A DNA stretch of 64,000 bases from Gracilimonas sp964505215 (GTDB lineage Bacteria; Bacteroidota; Rhodothermia; Balneolales; Balneolaceae): the NCBI GenBank assembly GCA_964505215.1, contig CAZDGU010000008.1, positions 62,001-126,000 of the forward strand. The letters run 5' to 3'. Position 1 is the first letter of the stretch; every line of letters begins with the position of its first letter. The translations under genes and the position numbers were made by a program. The notes under the pieces were generated by a model. It was given only the letters and a program-made list of their open reading frames with translations, was not told the DNA's origin and did no database searches. Shown here one piece after another: positions 43,176-54,400 of this stretch.

Positions 43176-43847
43176 TTATTTACATTGAAAGGTAAATCCT
43201 TTTTTGCGGATTGTTTCAATGTAATCTACTTCTGTGTGTTCCCGTATTTTCTTTCTTAAATAGCTTATGTACACATTTATATAATTGGTTTGAGTATCGA
43301 AATGAATATCCCACACCTTTTCAGCCAGTTCTTCTTGTGTAATTACCCGGTTTTTATTTTTCAGGAAATAAACCAGTAGATTGAACTCATTATTGGTGAG
43401 CTGTACAAGTTCGTTGTTAATTTGAAACTCTCTCTTCAGCAAATCTACCTTTAGCTCGCCACAGGTAAGCTTCTGCTCTCCGCTGGCTTCACTTCTGCGG
43501 TTAATCGCATCCATACGAGCAATGAGCTCTTCGGTATTAAAAGGCTTAGTCAGGTAATCATCCGCACCTACTTTTAAACACTTTACTTTTACGTCAGTGT
43601 CCTGTTCTCCGGAAAGAATTAATACAGGTGTGGTAATGTTTTTGTCGCGAATATTTTTACAAACCTCATAACCGTCACCATCGGGCAACCCAAGGTCTAA
43701 AATAATCATGTCAAAGTTACCTTCTACAGCACTTTTTTCACCTTCAGTAGCCGTATCAGCGGTAGAAACTGATTTCCCATTGTGTTCGAGTACGGCCTTG
43801 ACTAAAGTACGAACTGACGGGTCGTCTTCAATTACAAGTATATTCAT
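43176..43847 (-). CDS. OmpR/PhoB-family response regulator
   Basis: Two-component transcription regulator of 223 residues. Receiver domain (1-115) with the acidic pocket EDD (residues 7-9), the phosphorylated aspartate D51 in ILDLGLPDGDGYE, and the lysine in DYLTKPF near 105. The C-terminal winged helix-turn-helix (~125-223) has QLTNNEFNLLVYFLKNKN and YINVYISYLRKKIRE. No sensor kinase gene is adjacent, so the partner is encoded elsewhere. A short perfect inverted repeat lies 71-85 bases upstream of its start and might be an autoregulatory site. Confidence 0.92.
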   Translation of the reverse strand: MNILVIEDDPSVRTLVKAVLEHNGKSVSTADTATEGEKSAVEGNFDMIILDLGLPDGDGYEVCKNIRDKNITTPVLILSGEQDTDVKVKCLKVGADDYLTKPFNTEELIARMDAINRRSEASGEQKLTCGELKVDLLKREFQINNELVQLTNNEFNLLVYFLKNKNRVITQEELAEKVWDIHFDTQTNYINVYISYLRKKIREHTEVDYIETIRKKGFTFQCK

Positions 43848-43917
43848 TATCGGTATGAGTTTTGTAAATCTTTATTTTTTGTAAGCGTAATGAATTCTCT
43901 TATGCATTACAAGAGCT

Positions 43918-43932
43918 AAGTTAAAATAACTT
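43918..43932. promoter_or_regulatory. Inverted repeat upstream of the response regulator
   Basis: AAGTTA-AAA-TAACTT, a perfect 6-bp repeat with a 3-base spacer, between the response regulator and the hydrolase gene that reads towards it. Possibly an operator for the regulator; chance occurrence in AT-rich DNA cannot be excluded. Confidence 0.3.
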
Positions 43933-43969
43933 AACAAACATTAGAAAAAAAGAATGAGTTAATTTCACT

Positions 43970-44659
43970 TCATTCATCGTAGCCTGTTTTTAATAACCAC
44001 TTTCTGGTTTCCTCTAACTGAGCCTTACTCAGTTTATGATTTCCTTCAGTAAGCTGAAACGTTGCGTTAAATCCTTCTTTTTGCAACTCTTTAACTACTT
44101 TTTGCTGAGGCTCTGGATAAACGGAAGTATCATTTTTTCCATGCAAAGCCAATATGTTTAAGTGCCTTGCCTGTGCTCGTTTGTTCTCAAAAGCTTCCGC
44201 TTTAATTCTGCCGCCAATTACGACCAAATCATTTACGTGCTTCCACCTTGAGAAAGCAAAATAGCCGCCCAGATATCCGCCCATCGAATAACCGATTACA
44301 CAAATTCTGTTGGCATCAATAACTTCCAGCAAGCCGTCCACCACTTCTTGAATAAACTCGGATGCTAATTCCATAGACTTTAGAAATTGTTCCTGATCTC
44401 CATCATACAAATACCAGGCACTTCCCCATTCAGAAACCGATCGTTTTCGGCTAAAAATGGGATAGGGTGCCTGCAGAAGTAAATGATATGCTTTTACATT
44501 CAACAATAGAGTTATCTTTTTTTCGAGATACGCTATGTTTTGGTTATACCCATGTAAATAAATAATCAATGGTTTGTTCCCGGAATCTCCGCTTTCAATC
44601 AGCTTATACGGAACTTCAATTTTAAAGGAGGTTTTTCCTGAAGACAGAACGGTGTGCAT
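43970..44659 (-). CDS. Alpha/beta hydrolase (phospholipase/carboxylesterase type)
   Basis: A 229-residue single-domain alpha/beta hydrolase. The nucleophile elbow GYSMGGYLGG (serine about residue 126) and the catalytic histidine in EGNHKLS near 207 are visible; the acid is likely the aspartate in HGKNDTSVYP. IIYLHGYNQN near the N-terminus gives the oxyanion-loop region. No signal peptide. The sequence is closest to the phospholipase/carboxylesterase (Abhydrolase_2) group, but the substrate is unknown. Confidence 0.85.
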   Translation of the reverse strand: MHTVLSSGKTSFKIEVPYKLIESGDSGNKPLIIYLHGYNQNIAYLEKKITLLLNVKAYHLLLQAPYPIFSRKRSVSEWGSAWYLYDGDQEQFLKSMELASEFIQEVVDGLLEVIDANRICVIGYSMGGYLGGYFAFSRWKHVNDLVVIGGRIKAEAFENKRAQARHLNILALHGKNDTSVYPEPQQKVVKELQKEGFNATFQLTEGNHKLSKAQLEETRKWLLKTGYDE

Positions 44660-44747
44660 GGAAACGCAATTTTTGAGAAAAGTTTAGAAATGAAATGAAT
44701 AGAATATTTGTGGGCTGAGGCGGTTGTTTTAATGTTATCTAAATGAG

Positions 44748-45101
44748 TTAAAAACGTGCCCATATATTAAACAGGCTATCTAAAGGAGATCTTTTTCTAA
44801 CCACCGCTAACACTGCCAACCCGATAATAATGACGTACATAACCGGATTTAACACGGAAAATACAGTATGTAAAAACCCTCCGGTAACGTAATTCACGCC
44901 CATGCGTACAGCAAAGTAAAAGCCAAAACCCAAGAAGAGTGTCCCAAAAAAGTTAATCAGACCAATCACATAGGGATTCTTATTTTTATACAATGCTTCC
45001 TGAGCTTCTTGCCGTCGGTGCTCCAGCTCTAAATCTTTGTGGAGCTCATTCTCGAACTCTTTCTGCTTTAGCTTTCGTTGAGTGTTATTTTCATTCTTCA
45101 T
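44748..45101 (-). CDS. Small membrane protein with coiled-coil N-terminus
   Basis: A roughly 117-residue protein that I do not recognise. The first ~50 residues are highly charged and helical (QRKLKQKEFENELHKDLELE in part), followed by two hydrophobic helices near 50-75 and 80-105 (NFFGTLFLGFGFYFAV; VMYVIIIGLAVLAVV). This suggests a cytoplasmic coiled-coil on a two-pass membrane anchor. Its start (45101, or 45113) overlaps the end of the VOC gene, so translational coupling is likely. No function is claimed. Confidence 0.6.
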   Translation of the reverse strand: MKNENNTQRKLKQKEFENELHKDLELEHRRQEAQEALYKNKNPYVIGLINFFGTLFLGFGFYFAVRMGVNYVTGGFLHTVFSVLNPVMYVIIIGLAVLAVVRKRSPLDSLFNIWARF

Positions 45102-45471
45102 AAAAGTATTCAATCATATTTCCATCCGGATCAGCTACAAATAAAAAGCGGCCTTTCTTCCGGTTAGCCGGCCCGCTCATAATCGTTACTTCTTTTTCAC
45201 GAAAATACTTAGCCAGCTCATCTACCTGTTCCGGGCTGTCCACATAAAAGCCAAAATGATCTACCCGAAAGTCTCTGGAGGTTGGGTCATAACTGGTTTC
45301 GGCTTCCACAATTACCAGCGTATCTTTTTCGCCTACTTTGTACACCGCCATGCTTTGGCCCATAGTTTTAACCAGCTCAAAGCCTAAAATATCACCATAA
45401 AACTCTTTGGAGGCATCAATTCGGTTCACTCTTATGGTAATGTGATTTAATCCGGTAGGTTTAAAATTCAT
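45091..45471 (-). CDS. VOC-family (glyoxalase-fold) protein
   Basis: A 126-residue vicinal-oxygen-chelate protein with two beta-alpha-beta-beta-beta units. The first histidine ligand is in NHITIRVNRIDASKEFYG, the second in DHFGFYVDSPEQ near 75, and the glutamate in PDGNMIEYFYEE close to the C-terminus. This is the metal-binding set of glyoxalase/dioxygenase-like proteins. The substrate cannot be assigned from the sequence. The next gene on the minus strand overlaps its end. Confidence 0.88.
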   Translation of the reverse strand: MNFKPTGLNHITIRVNRIDASKEFYGDILGFELVKTMGQSMAVYKVGEKDTLVIVEAETSYDPTSRDFRVDHFGFYVDSPEQVDELAKYFREKEVTIMSGPANRKKGRFLFVADPDGNMIEYFYEE

Positions 45472-45664
45472 AGTCGGTTATTAAGTATCATGGTTTAATT
45501 TGTGTGGCTAACTTACAACGCAAAGCTCTAAAACAAAACTTAAAATTTGGTTCTGCAATAGCCTTTAAAAAGTAATATTATTGGGCTTTGCAATAGCCAT
45601 TAATCTTTAATCTTCAGAGCCCCTCACCGGATTTAGCCTAACGCTCTGCCTAAACACATCCACC

Positions 45665-46348
45665 GTGTCCACATTATTTATAGTAGCTACGCCCATAGGC
45701 AACCTCAACGACTTCTCTCCCCGTGCGGTAGAGGTGTTAAAATCGGTGGATTATATTGCTTGTGAAGACACCCGGACTTCCGGCCACCTTTTGCAGCATT
45801 TTCAAATTGACAAGCCTACGTTTTCATTTCATCAGCATAACGAGCATCGCAAAGTGAAGCATGTAATGAATATTTTAGATGCTCAGCAAAATGTAGCACT
45901 TATCAGTGATGCCGGAATGCCGGGAATTTCCGATCCCGGATTTTTAGCCATTCGAGCCGCTCAAAATGCCGGGCATACCGTGAGCGTGATTCCCGGTCCC
46001 GATGCCGCCACAACCGCACTTGTAGCCAGCGGCCTCCCCTCCGACCGTTATATATTTGAAGGATTTCTCCCCCACAAAAAAGGACGCCAAAAAAGATTAG
46101 GGCAGCTGGCAAAAGACGAGCGAACCATTGTTATTTATGAAAGCCCCAATCGTCTGCTTAAGCTTTTAGGCGAACTGGAAACACATTTTGAGCCTGAACG
46201 GTTAGCAGCCGTAGCCCGCGAACTCACAAAAAAGTTTGAAGAAGTACAGCGCGGCACAATAACAGAACTTAAAAACGAGTTTGAAGAACGCGATTCCATT
46301 AAAGGTGAAATTGTAGTTATTGTCTCAGGAAAAGGTTACTCAGAATGA
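45665..46348 (+). CDS. rsmI: 16S rRNA (cytidine1402-2'-O)-methyltransferase RsmI
   Basis: Tetrapyrrole-methylase-fold enzyme that methylates the ribose of C1402 in 16S rRNA, cytosolic, 227 residues (a short form; many RsmI are 270-290). The N-terminal VATPIGNLNDFSPRAVEVL and ACEDTRTSGHLL are strongly conserved, as are ISDAGMPGISDPG and VIPGPDAATTALVASGLPS in pieces, and FEGFLPHKKGRQ. The start is GTG at 45665. Its stop overlaps the start of lnt by four bases (ATGA), so the two are translationally coupled. Confidence 0.94.
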   Translation: MSTLFIVATPIGNLNDFSPRAVEVLKSVDYIACEDTRTSGHLLQHFQIDKPTFSFHQHNEHRKVKHVMNILDAQQNVALISDAGMPGISDPGFLAIRAAQNAGHTVSVIPGPDAATTALVASGLPSDRYIFEGFLPHKKGRQKRLGQLAKDERTIVIYESPNRLLKLLGELETHFEPERLAAVARELTKKFEEVQRGTITELKNEFEERDSIKGEIVVIVSGKGYSE

Positions 46349-47904
46349 ATATATACCGATTTTTAGAAAATAAATGGGCTTTGTCCATTTCGGCCGGAGT
46401 TTTACTCGGTCTCAGCTTCCCTCCTTTTAATATTGCTTTTTTAGCTTTTCCGGCCTTTATATTTCTCTTACGCCTTGCCGATATCAGCAGCTCTTACAAA
46501 CAGCTGGCTTATTACAGCTACGGTGGTTTTGTAGTGTGGAATATTATTGGCACTTACTGGCTCACTTTTGCCAGCTTACCTGCCGGCATTGCTGCTATTT
46601 TAGCAAACAGCGTGATTATGACTATCCCACTGTGCATGGCAGCATTCTTTGCCAGAAGAATCAAATCTCCTTATCTCATCGCTTTTTTACAGGCCGCTGC
46701 CTGGGTCAGCTACGAGTTTTTGCATCACCACTGGGATCTTTCCTGGACGTGGTTAACAATCGGCAATGCCTGGGCAAATTATACCGTTGCCATTCAATAT
46801 ATTTCTGTAACCGGCTATTTGGGAATCTCATTTTGGGTACTGTTAACGGCTGCTTTAGCCTATCAGGCATTCACCCAAAAAAGCCGAACGCTATTATATG
46901 CAACAACCGGCGTTTTTTTAATCTTCCCGATATTGTCGTTTGTTTTGTATGATGGAGATGCAGCTACAATTTCGTCATCCGATACAACCGAAGTTGCCAT
47001 CATTCAGCCCAACCACGATTCCTATCAAGATTATGGCGGAATGGAGAATCTAAGTGAAGTGGTAGATAGCTTACTTTCATTAACCAAGCGCACGCTGCAG
47101 CCTTCAACAGACTTGGTTATTTGGCCCGAAAATGCTATTGATGGCTACATTTATGCCGAATCTTACACCGCCAACCGAATTGCTGATTCTGCTAAAACAT
47201 GGAACGTAAACCTCATAATTGGCAGCGGACTGATTAAAACCTATCCCGAAGATTCTGAAGGATTATTTCGGGGCGTGCTAAAGGCATATCCTCATCAAGG
47301 GCAGCCCTATAACATATTTAATGCAGCGCTTTTTATAGCCAAAGACGGAACCGTTAGCGACTACGAAAAAGCAAATCTGGTGCCTATTGTAGAACGCGTT
47401 CCATTTCTGGAAACGCTCTCTGCTTTGGATGTTTTTAATTGGGTGAATTGGGGAGCTATTGGCGGATTTGGAAAAGGGAAAGAGCCCAAAATGATTGAAA
47501 CACAAGCCTTTACGGCACCCGGACTGATTTGTTATGATTCGGTTTATCCCTCCTGGATTCGCCATTTCGTGCAAAATGATGCTACTTTTTTAACCATTAT
47601 TACCAACGATGGCTGGTGGGGAAATACCAGCGGGCACCTTCAGCATTTTGCTTATGCACGGCTGCGTGCCATCGAGTTTAACCGCTGGATTGCCCGAAGC
47701 GCAAATAACGGTATTTCCGGAATTATTGCGCCCAACGGAAAAGTTGTTCAAAAAACGCAGTATTGGGTCCGAACCGGCGTTACAGGAATCGTGCAAAACT
47801 TATATTCCCAAACTTTTTATACTCGCTTTGGAGACTGGCTGGCGTATTTATGCTTGCTTATGAGCATTCCCGGCTGGATTTATCTTCGGTTCTTTAAAAA
47901 GTGA
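46345..47904 (+). CDS. lnt: Apolipoprotein N-acyltransferase
   Basis: Inner-membrane enzyme that adds the third acyl chain to lipoproteins, 519 residues. The N-terminal ~180 residues contain six or so membrane helices. The periplasmic nitrilase domain holds the catalytic triad: glutamate in VIWPENAID, lysine in YEKANLVPIVERVPF, and cysteine in GLICYDSVYPSW. NDGWWGNTSGHLQH near 430 is another family hallmark. A last membrane helix lies at the C-terminus. Several lipoprotein-like products in the window, such as the SPOR protein, would be substrates. It overlaps rsmI. Confidence 0.94.
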   Translation: MNIYRFLENKWALSISAGVLLGLSFPPFNIAFLAFPAFIFLLRLADISSSYKQLAYYSYGGFVVWNIIGTYWLTFASLPAGIAAILANSVIMTIPLCMAAFFARRIKSPYLIAFLQAAAWVSYEFLHHHWDLSWTWLTIGNAWANYTVAIQYISVTGYLGISFWVLLTAALAYQAFTQKSRTLLYATTGVFLIFPILSFVLYDGDAATISSSDTTEVAIIQPNHDSYQDYGGMENLSEVVDSLLSLTKRTLQPSTDLVIWPENAIDGYIYAESYTANRIADSAKTWNVNLIIGSGLIKTYPEDSEGLFRGVLKAYPHQGQPYNIFNAALFIAKDGTVSDYEKANLVPIVERVPFLETLSALDVFNWVNWGAIGGFGKGKEPKMIETQAFTAPGLICYDSVYPSWIRHFVQNDATFLTIITNDGWWGNTSGHLQHFAYARLRAIEFNRWIARSANNGISGIIAPNGKVVQKTQYWVRTGVTGIVQNLYSQTFYTRFGDWLAYLCLLMSIPGWIYLRFFKK

Positions 47905-48021
47905 TTTTTTTTCAAGAATCTAAAGCTGGCTTTCTAAAGTAGTTTTATTGGGGTGAATTTCACACCACTCTTGCAGTGTCGTTACTATTAAAAATATATC
48001 ATACATATTTAGATGAAAAAA

Positions 48022-48082
48022 ACCTGACAGGTTTCAAACTAAATAGCTGTAAAAATCCATCATGGATTCAAACCTGTCAGGT
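48022..48082. repeat. Long imperfect-free inverted repeat with nested hairpin
   Basis: ACCTGACAGGTTT (48022-48034) and AAACCTGTCAGGT (48070-48082) are perfect 13-bp arms. Inside, ATCCAT-C-ATGGAT (48055-48067) makes a second hairpin. Both lie between convergent lnt and sprA, so termination is possible, but there is no T-run. Confidence 0.75.
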
Positions 48083-48154
48083 ATACGAGCGCAAAGGAAG
48101 TCGGTACTAATTAATAGATACCGGAATTAGAACTAAGAAATAATTTCCACCTCG

Positions 48155-48198
48155 TTGCGAACGTCTCGTTCGCAATGCATGCAGGAACCTCCGGTTCC
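48155..48198. repeat. Cluster of three adjacent palindromes
   Basis: TTGCGAACG-TCT-CGTTCGCAA (48155-48175), then TGCATGCA (48176-48183), then GGAACC-TCC-GGTTCC (48184-48198), with no intervening bases. The composition and tight packing suggest a REP-like repeat unit. Confidence 0.75.
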
Positions 48199-48465
48199 CA
48201 ACAGATAAAACAGACTATTCTATAATCTTTTGGTTTTGAATCTGAGTCAGGCAAGCATCTCTCCGGCCATACCGGCTACGCCCGTCGGAGCTCAAAGTCC
48301 TCATCACGCTCCATAGATTTCTCGGCTACGTTTGCCCGCCGGGGCCGGCCAAAGCTCCGCTCGAAAGGACAAGTAAAATGGAATAATTAGATCGGTTGCA
48401 TCATTCAATTATTCTCTTGCCAAAGCTTTGAAAAGCATCACCCCAAAAAAACTAAGCCCGAACGC

Positions 48466-51400
48466 TTAACGCGACTGAATGGCAATTCTGAAGTTGAACC
48501 GAATTTCGTGATTGGTTCTGGGCGGGAAGGCGGATGATTTCGGCGTGATTTTAGTGAGCGTGTACTCAAAATTAGAAGAAACCGTTTGAGAGAATCGATA
48601 TCCAATTACCACAGAGCCATTAATTCGGTTCTGTCCGGTTATAAAAGGCTCCGTGAATTCATATTGGCTTGCATCCGGAATTACGTTTGGATCGCTGAGC
48701 ACCTCATCAATATCCTGGCTTAAATAGAACTTCTTTTCCGTATCGTTGGCAAATCCACCGTTGATGGAAACATCAATATTATTTTTAATTTTTGGGAAAA
48801 ACGGAATAGTAACCCTCTTAAACGTGTAATTAACGGTGGCGGTCATTCCTTTCGAATTACGCTCGGTTACCGTTCGGCTCGAAAGTGCCAAGCTCGATGT
48901 TTTACTCTTTTCATAACTGATTTGCGTGCGTAAATCTGATTTCCACGTTACATTCAGCTGGGCTAATGGGGAAAAACGCTGCTCCACATTAATAGAAGTC
49001 GGCTCATACGGTTCCTTTACATTAATAACGCTGAATGAGCCAATATTTGACGGGCTTTGCTCTCCCACCAGCGTATTCAAATTCCAGCCCATTCGGTAGC
49101 TTCCGTTGTAGCTGTGCGTCAGGGTGGCTGCGCGCATGGCATTTCCAATAAATGGAATTAAATCGTGCACGCCCGACCACGTAACCCGCCAGTTTGGTTT
49201 GGGTATTGGGGTGAATCCTTTTTCGCCAATGGCGCCTTTATTTCCACCCAAATAAGCCTTTCGGAAGTCTTCTTCCATCGTATTACGGTTCAGCACAATG
49301 CGCCCGTCACCGTTTCCGCCATCCTGCGGCTTATCACTGATGGTGCCCGTAGTTTTATCCATATCTGCAAAAGCCGTGTTCAGCTGCCGCTTATATAAAT
49401 CTCCGTATCCTTTCCCAAAGGCCCAAACCGATGAATTTATGGTTCCGCTGGATGATAACGTAGAGCTGAAATCACCGGCCGATGTGAGCGAAATGGTGTT
49501 AGTTGTGCGCTCATCCCACTTAGTTGACCAGCTTAAATCTACGCTGAAATTATCGAACAGATTCAGCTTGGTTCCCATCGTGATGTTATCCGAGTAGGTA
49601 TTGTCTTTGGGAAGGTTAATCGCACTTCCGGTTGGGCTTTCTTGAATTAGCTGAGAGCGCGGCAGCTCTTCATCAAAACCAAGGCGGTAAGCAAAGGGTG
49701 GCGAAAAGTTGGAGGAAGTCTGCTCATTGAAGGCATAAAATATCTGCGAATCTCCCCTATAACCCGCCTGATTCGAGGTTTTATTTTTGTTATAAGCCAG
49801 ATCTATACTTTGCATACTGAAAAGAGCCAGCACCACTTTACGGCCAAAGTACTGCGCGTCTTTCATCAAATCGGGACGGACCGTTTCCTCACCCTCACCG
49901 GAGCTTTTCTTTGACTTTTGGCGCTCTCTTTTTTCCTGAGTATCGGCTTTTTTCATTTTTTCAAAAAAGTCGAGCCGGTCCAGCAGGCTTCCTACTCCTA
50001 ATTTCAGCGTATGGTCTAACCTGAAGCTGTTTGAAACTCCTGAACCCAAGCCCGAACCGCTTGGGCTGTTCGTCCATCCAAAACCGCCGCTGTACGAGGC
50101 CGAATAGTTCAGCCAATCTAATCCTTCAATTTTATTAAGCGGTGGGCGCCAGCTGGCTGTATAGGTTTCCTGATAATTGGAACGCCGCGCCGACAGGCTA
50201 TCGGTTATTAAGTTGTTGAGCACCTTAAAAGTAGGTGTAAGTTGGTAGCTGGAGCTATCTACATCAAAACCGGTTTTATTGATATTTTGACGACCTGCAT
50301 CTGATAGATCATAATTGGTTGAGGTACGGAATGAAATGGGGATTGAGGGCGTTAGGTTGTAATTCAGCCCAAAAGATGATTTCTGATTAAACGTATGGCT
50401 TTGCTGCAGCGGTTGTGCGCGTTCATTCCCATTAACGTCCAGCTCTGTTCGCCTTCTCCTCTCGCTATATGAGCGGTTTAAATTAGCCGATGCCGTAACG
50501 GAAGAAGGCATGTAGCCCAAACGTAAATCAGAAAAAACATTCAAAACCGGTACATTATCCATAAATCCAAGCGGCTGCCACAACTTTACATTATTAAAAG
50601 TGAGGTTGTACTGAACGGAAGCATTGTAATTCCAGTCATCCTGAAACTGAATTTCCGGATTTTTTGAATGCCCTTCATTATATACATAGCTAAGGCGCGT
50701 ATTATCGATCGTGTATTGCGCTAACTTACTCTTAGAATTTTTCTTGGAAACGTTAGATACGTTCACAGAAAAGTTATCCCGAACGGTTTCAATTTCATTT
50801 AAACGCTGATTGATTTGTGCTTTTTTCTGCGACTCCGTCAGGTTTTCATTCTCGTTGGTGGCGTTGATAAAATCCTGCGTTCGAATATCTCCCTGATTTG
50901 GCAGAAACTTAGGGGTTGAAATGTTTTTTCGGGTTGAAACGGTAACCGGAAAGCTCCATCCAAATCTGGCAGGCGTTAGCTTATGTAAATTAACGGTAGA
51001 ACTGAGATCATAGCCAATTTGATCGGCCACGCTGCGGGTTCCCAGGCGAGACTCCAGCGAGCCGAAGCCCGTAGTAGTTCGGGTTATGTTGGTATTAAAA
51101 GTGGCAAAATCAGCAAATTTGAAGCTGGCGTTGGCATTGGCCTTCCATCCTTTTTCGTTATCAAAGCCGGAAACTCTGAGCTCATTCAGCCAGAAAGTAG
51201 CATTCAGGCTGGGCGTTCCCGGCGAGCTCACATCGGCCGGATCATGTGGATTTTGAATTCCCAGTCCTATTTCTGAAACCCGCCCTAAAGATGGATTTCC
51301 TTTAATGGCCACTACGGCTCCTTCCACCGCTTTATCTGCCTCAGGGTCCAACTCTATTTCAAACCGTTGGCTTTGCTCAGCCATACTCTGCTGATCGCGC

Positions 51401-54400
51401 AACTGCTTTAATTTGTTGAAGGCGGCCAGTACAATATTCATGCTGTTTTGTTCGTAGAGCCAAACTTCCTGAGCATCAATTTCTAAGTTCCCGCCGCCGT
51501 CAACGCTGTATTTAGAATATGGAAAATTAGGATCTGATGGCGTTACAGGCTGGCGGTATTCGTAATAATTTGCGTTCAAGTCGTTGCCTAAACGCAATAC
51601 CAGCTCAGCATGCTCTCGCTCCACTTTCCCGGTTCCGTAGCCCTCGCCGTGCACAAACATGCGCATGTTCGAGTAATTGAGCAGATTAAGTCCGCCGGGA
51701 TATACTTTTTTAATCATTTGAATTTCTCCCGGTCCCAAGTTTTCAACATCCAGGGCAATAGACTGCTCATTGGCCAGTGTTTGCACCTGCATACCTCTAT
51801 TTAGTGCACGAATAGAACCCTCCGGCTGGCGGTATGGAACCGGCTTGCGATTAGCATTCTCCTCAATATTAATGGTAGAAACACGGAAGTCGCCCGTTGT
51901 ATTTTGGGTTTCATCTATGTTATCCACTTTTCTCCACTGGCTTCCAATAAACTCCAGCGTGGCAAAACGCAGCGTAAACGGTTTCTTATAACCCGACATC
52001 CACATTCTGATGTGACTGATGTTCTGAAAGCCTTCAATTTCACCCACTTTACGTGTAAACTCTGAAAGCGGAATTCGGACCAAATGCCAGCGGTCTGTTT
52101 GCTTATCGCCCGGCACTTTATCTACTATAAACGTACCCTGGCTGCCAATTTCCAGCTTATTAAAATCTGCCGGATTTAACTCAATTTCATACTGATAATA
52201 ATTATTGTTGGTTTCTACGTTGGCGCGGCTCACCAAACCTTCAGTATCCGGGCGAGGTGTGATCGCTCTTTTATCTCCACCGGCTTCAGGCGTGTTGCCT
52301 TCATGGTAGCCCATCACTCTGTAAAAACGTTCGTGCAGCGGAAGCTCCTGAACCTGAGATTCCCCATAAAAAACGTAATCATCATTTGATGGATCGGCTA
52401 AAATAGATTGAAATTCCGGGCTGTTTTCGCCGTAAGCCGTACGCATCGAATCCACAAATTCGGCAAATAAAACCGTTTCTACTTTTTGATCATCAAAGCC
52501 ATTTGAGCTGGGAACGCCATCAAAACCTACATCTTCGAAAGCACGGTTCACATTAGAAAACTGCCCTTGAGGCGCCGTTGGGTTGGCAGGCAGATAAGAA
52601 CGCGCATTGGCACCAAAGTTATCTATCTCTAAATTTTTGAGATTATTCGCCAGGCCGTCTTCCGTATTCAAATCAAAGTTAGGCACTACGTCTTCCGAAA
52701 TAGTTCCAATATCAATATAAATGGTGCCGTTGTAGTCCGTTATGTCACCGGCCTCAGGATCTTTTCCATCCGGCAGAATTGGCTGCACCCAAAATTGAAT
52801 AAACTCAATATTATTTTGCGTGAGGTCTTCCTGTCCCGAAGGCAATACCGCTGTCATTCCGCCCCATTGATTCTCCGGCTCATTCTCCAGTTTATTCTTT
52901 AAATCAAGATTGTAATTATACTGCCCTCTTTTAGTGGGATTATAATGCACATCCAGCGTGGTGATTACTTCATCCTGAACGGTATTGGTTTCACGACCCG
53001 GAAATACATCTTCCGTCAGCACCACCTGAGATTCAGGCGTTGATCTGGAACCTCCCAACACGCTGGAAATATTACGCGGAATGCTGTACCACGAGAACTT
53101 ACTTCGTAAATCAGACCGGTCTATTTTAGATTCTATGGAATTATCGAGCTGCATGGTGGGATTACTGAAAAACGGCTGATCAGGGAAATAGCCCGGAATA
53201 GCTGCCGGTGCCGCTGCTAAATGCCAGCGGGTTGGGCTGGTGAAAGAAATACTGAGCTCAGCACCTTCAAAATCATCAATAAAAGACAATCCATTTTCTT
53301 CATCACTATACAGGTTTCCTTTATCTACCGCATCGCGCACGGCTTTGGTTTGAGAAACTCCCGGACGAAGTTGCGCAAATTCACCGCTTATACTAATGTT
53401 AGACTCTGCCTTGGTTTGAAGTAAAGGAATTCGGTCAATAAAACGGGTTAGCCAGGGAGTGTCAAATTTCGCGTTGGCATCAACCCCAAGTACGGTATTA
53501 CTGATGGACTCATTTCCGATTCTGATTTTGTCTGACAGCGGCTGTTCATTTAGCCTAAAATACGTTCCGCCAATGCTGATATCATCGTTAATTTCATATT
53601 CGGCACGCAAACCCGTAAAGTTCTTTTGGCCAATGGCATTCAGCTGATTACTCTCATACTCAATACGAATATCTTGTCCGGCAGCCAGATACTGCTCGCT
53701 TAAAATGGTAATGGTTCCAAACGAATAATCTACCTCGTAATCCACTCCCTCGGTTAATTGGTTACCATTTGCAAATACCTTCACAGAGCCTTCTACCAAA
53801 CTGAAATCCAGCGCAAAGTTTCCGGAAACTCCACCCTTCGATGTTCCCTCAATTTTATAGAAAGTGTTCTTAGGACTTTTATCAGCCGTATTTTGCTTTT
53901 CCGTGTACAGCTCTTTGTATGAAAGAGAGCTGATTAGAGAATCTGAGGCAGATGTAGCTTCCAGCAGATCCTCAATTCTTTGTCCGAAAGGTTCTAAATA
54001 TGGAAATAGAATAGTTCCATTACGCGGATCAAGAGTAATTCCTGAAAAGTCAATTAAGTTATCGGGGCTGATGGCACCTGCCGTGTTGGTTCTGTCCAGA
54101 CCAAGATCTTCCAGCAGCGGTTTGTCCCGGTTAGGTAAGTTGGTATCGTCCACATTGCCGCTGGTAAATTTAATATCCAGTTCCAGTCCGTCTTGCGTTA
54201 AGTTAGATACGCCCAGCGAATAGACGTTTCGCATGGTCAGCGGCCAGGCTTTTAGATTAGGCGTGGGATTATTACCTCTCAGCAGCTTCAAATAGGTAAG
54301 GCCGGAAGATTGGGGTGAAATGTCTCCAATTTCGATGGGCTGGTCGCCCTCTCCCGGCACCGGCTGACGGACAAAAGACACTGCTAAATACGCTCCGGAA

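Larger units (their letters stand above)
47905..48465. other. Palindrome-rich intergenic region between lnt and sprA
   Basis: A 561-base gap with no credible gene. It holds the inverted repeats at 48022-48082 and 48155-48198 (separate entries). The part at 48250-48370 is relatively GC-rich with GCCGG-type inverted words (CCGGGGCCGG), unlike the surrounding AT-rich gaps. Confidence 0.7.

Noticed and set aside
45470..45664. Operator made from the doubled GCAATAGCC words upstream of rsmI
   Set aside because: The two words are short and unevenly spaced, with no palindromy. Chance or a small duplication is enough.
48250..48370. Remnant gene in the GC-richer part of the lnt-sprA gap
   Set aside because: All frames contain stops within a few dozen codons, and no protein motif is recognisable; treated as repeat-like sequence.
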